Below are positions 5,117 to 6,087 of a DNA stretch of 6,087 bases, in pieces. The notes beneath the pieces are model-generated. The model ran no database searches. It saw only the letters and a list, made by a program, of their open reading frames with translations, and was not told where the DNA came from. The DNA is from Candidatus Saccharimonadota bacterium (GTDB lineage: Bacteria; Patescibacteriota; Saccharimonadia; Saccharimonadales; Saccharimonadaceae), in the NCBI GenBank assembly GCA_900555425.1, contig UNSM01000040.1:1-6087 (forward strand). The letters run 5' to 3'. Both the position numbers and the translations under genes were made by a program. Position 1 is the first letter of the stretch. Each line of letters opens with the position of its first letter.

Positions 5117-6087
5117 ATGATAGAAGTAATTATTGCCGCGGCTGTTGGAGCTGGCGCGGGCGCTGCTGGTCTTGTTGGATATCAGAGAACTCGCCAAATT
5201 AACGGTAAAAATCAGATTGAGCGAGATCTGGCAGATGCGAAAACTAAGGCGAGCGACATTGTCCTTAAGGCTAAGGATGAGGCGCTTAAGATCGAAAACG
5301 AGCGTCGCAAGGAATGGCAAAAGACCGAAAATCGTTTGGCGGATCGCGAGAAGACTCTGGATAATAAGCTGGAAGAGCTTGATCGACGAGCAGAAAAATT
5401 GCGCGCGCATGAGGATGAAGTTGATAATCTTAAAAATGAAATTCGCGACATCCGCTCCAGACAGCAGGAGAAATTGGAAAAAATCGCTGGATTGAAGAAA
5501 AAAGACGCTGCCGATAAGTTAATTCAGATGACTGAGCGCGACATTAAGCAAGACTTGGTCGGTTTGGTGTCAAAATTACAGCATGACGCAATGGATGACG
5601 CTGAAGAACGGGCGCAAATGATCCTCGTGACCGCGATGGAACGAATGAGTAGTGAGGTGACTGCTGAGCGCACGGTGACTGCGGTCAAGTTGACTGATGA
5701 CGAGATGAAGGGTCGAATTATTGGTAAGGAAGGGCGTAATATTCAGGCGCTGCAGCGCGAAACTGGTGTCGATATTTTAGTTGACGACACACCTGGCATG
5801 ATTATTTTGTCGAGTTTTGATCCTGTTCGCAGGCAAGTGGCTCGCTTGAGTCTTGAGATGTTGATGAAGGACGGTCGTATTCATCCTGCGCGTATTGAAG
5901 AGGTGGTTGCTAAGGCCAAAAAACAGATTGAAAAAGAGGTTCGACAAGCTGGTGAAGATGCTATGCGCGAAACTGGCGTGGTTGGGATTCCGAAGGAGAT
6001 GCTATTGCTTCTTGGTGAGCTGAAATTCCGTACCAGTTTTGGGCAGAACGTCCTAAAGCATTCGACAGAGATGGCGCAAATTGCTGG
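5117..6087 (+). CDS. rny: Ribonuclease Y, 3' end cut by window edge
   Basis: RNase Y is a membrane-anchored endoribonuclease that starts mRNA decay in many bacteria lacking RNase E. The frame is open from ATG 5117 to the right edge, giving 323 of about 500-520 expected residues. Domains in order: a short Ala/Gly-rich membrane helix (about residues 3-22), a long charged coiled coil (about 25-160) rich in K, E, D and R, a KH RNA-binding domain (about 188-250) with the GxxG loop as GKEG (203-206) within GRIIGKEGRNIQ, and the start of the HD nuclease domain. The last conserved stretch, RTSFGQNVLKHSTEMAQIA (305-323), includes H315, probably the first metal-binding histidine of the HD site; the HD pair itself lies beyond the edge. 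No frameshift is visible. It follows tsaB on the same strand after a 153 nt gap that carries its own promoter. Confidence 0.95.
   Translation, partial: MIEVIIAAAVGAGAGAAGLVGYQRTRQINGKNQIERDLADAKTKASDIVLKAKDEALKIENERRKEWQKTENRLADREKTLDNKLEELDRRAEKLRAHEDEVDNLKNEIRDIRSRQQEKLEKIAGLKKKDAADKLIQMTERDIKQDLVGLVSKLQHDAMDDAEERAQMILVTAMERMSSEVTAERTVTAVKLTDDEMKGRIIGKEGRNIQALQRETGVDILVDDTPGMIILSSFDPVRRQVARLSLEMLMKDGRIHPARIEEVVAKAKKQIEKEVRQAGEDAMRETGVVGIPKEMLLLLGELKFRTSFGQNVLKHSTEMAQIA

Noticed and set aside
5087..5451. Overlapping open frames on both strands within the rny coiled coil (5087-5410 and 5212-5451 minus, 5133-5495 plus)
   Set aside because: The K/E/R-rich coiled coil produces low-complexity R/S-rich shadow frames; the rny frame with TM, KH and HD signatures explains the region.
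4134..6087. Alternative genetic code (UGA as glycine or tryptophan, as in some CPR lineages)
   Set aside because: TGA ends tsaE exactly at the overlap with tsaB, and in-frame tryptophan codons are TGG, so code 11 fits.

Overview
This is an ordinary bacterial chromosomal segment at moderate GC (estimated by eye). Three type IV pilus genes on the minus strand (pilB, pilC, pilM) lie back to back with three genes on the plus strand (tsaE, tsaB, rny). Very tight spacing, an unusually short TsaB, a pilB-pilC-pilM cluster and RNase Y together suggest a reduced-genome member of Patescibacteria (CPR), perhaps Saccharibacteria. That assignment rests on gene content and recalled family resemblance, not on a database search. 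Code 11 fits: tsaE ends at TGA and tryptophan is encoded by TGG, so there is no sign of UGA recoding.

Left part, minus strand, read from right to left. pilB (4073-2295) encodes the pilus extension ATPase. pilC (2290-1064), 4 nt further on, encodes the inner-membrane platform. pilM (from 1006, running off the left edge) encodes the actin-like cytoplasmic ring protein and appears to have its own extended -10 promoter. PilB drives assembly by acting on PilC; PilM is the family member that docks to PilN/PilO, whose genes would be expected just outside the left edge. No pilT (retraction ATPase) lies between pilB and pilC.

Centre: a 60 bp divergent intergenic region (4074-4133) serves both directions. 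It contains a near-perfect inverted repeat whose two arms each carry a -10-like element. On the plus side the predicted transcription start falls on the GTG of tsaE, so that mRNA would be leaderless.

Right part, plus strand. tsaE and tsaB overlap by 4 nt and encode two subunits of the machinery that makes N6-threonylcarbamoyladenosine at position 37 of ANN-decoding tRNAs. TsaB is only 124 residues: it keeps the TsaD-binding lobe and a family-like tail but lacks the second lobe. A 153 nt gap holds a consensus -10, overlapping inverted repeats and a leader of about 110 nt with two hairpins. It is followed by rny, encoding the membrane-anchored endoribonuclease RNase Y, cut off by the right edge just inside its HD domain.

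I found no mobile element, CRISPR array, tRNA or rRNA gene, and nothing that amounts to a new defence or biosynthetic system. The most interesting signals are the symmetric divergent promoter, the leaderless tsaE start, the minimal TsaB and the structured rny leader.
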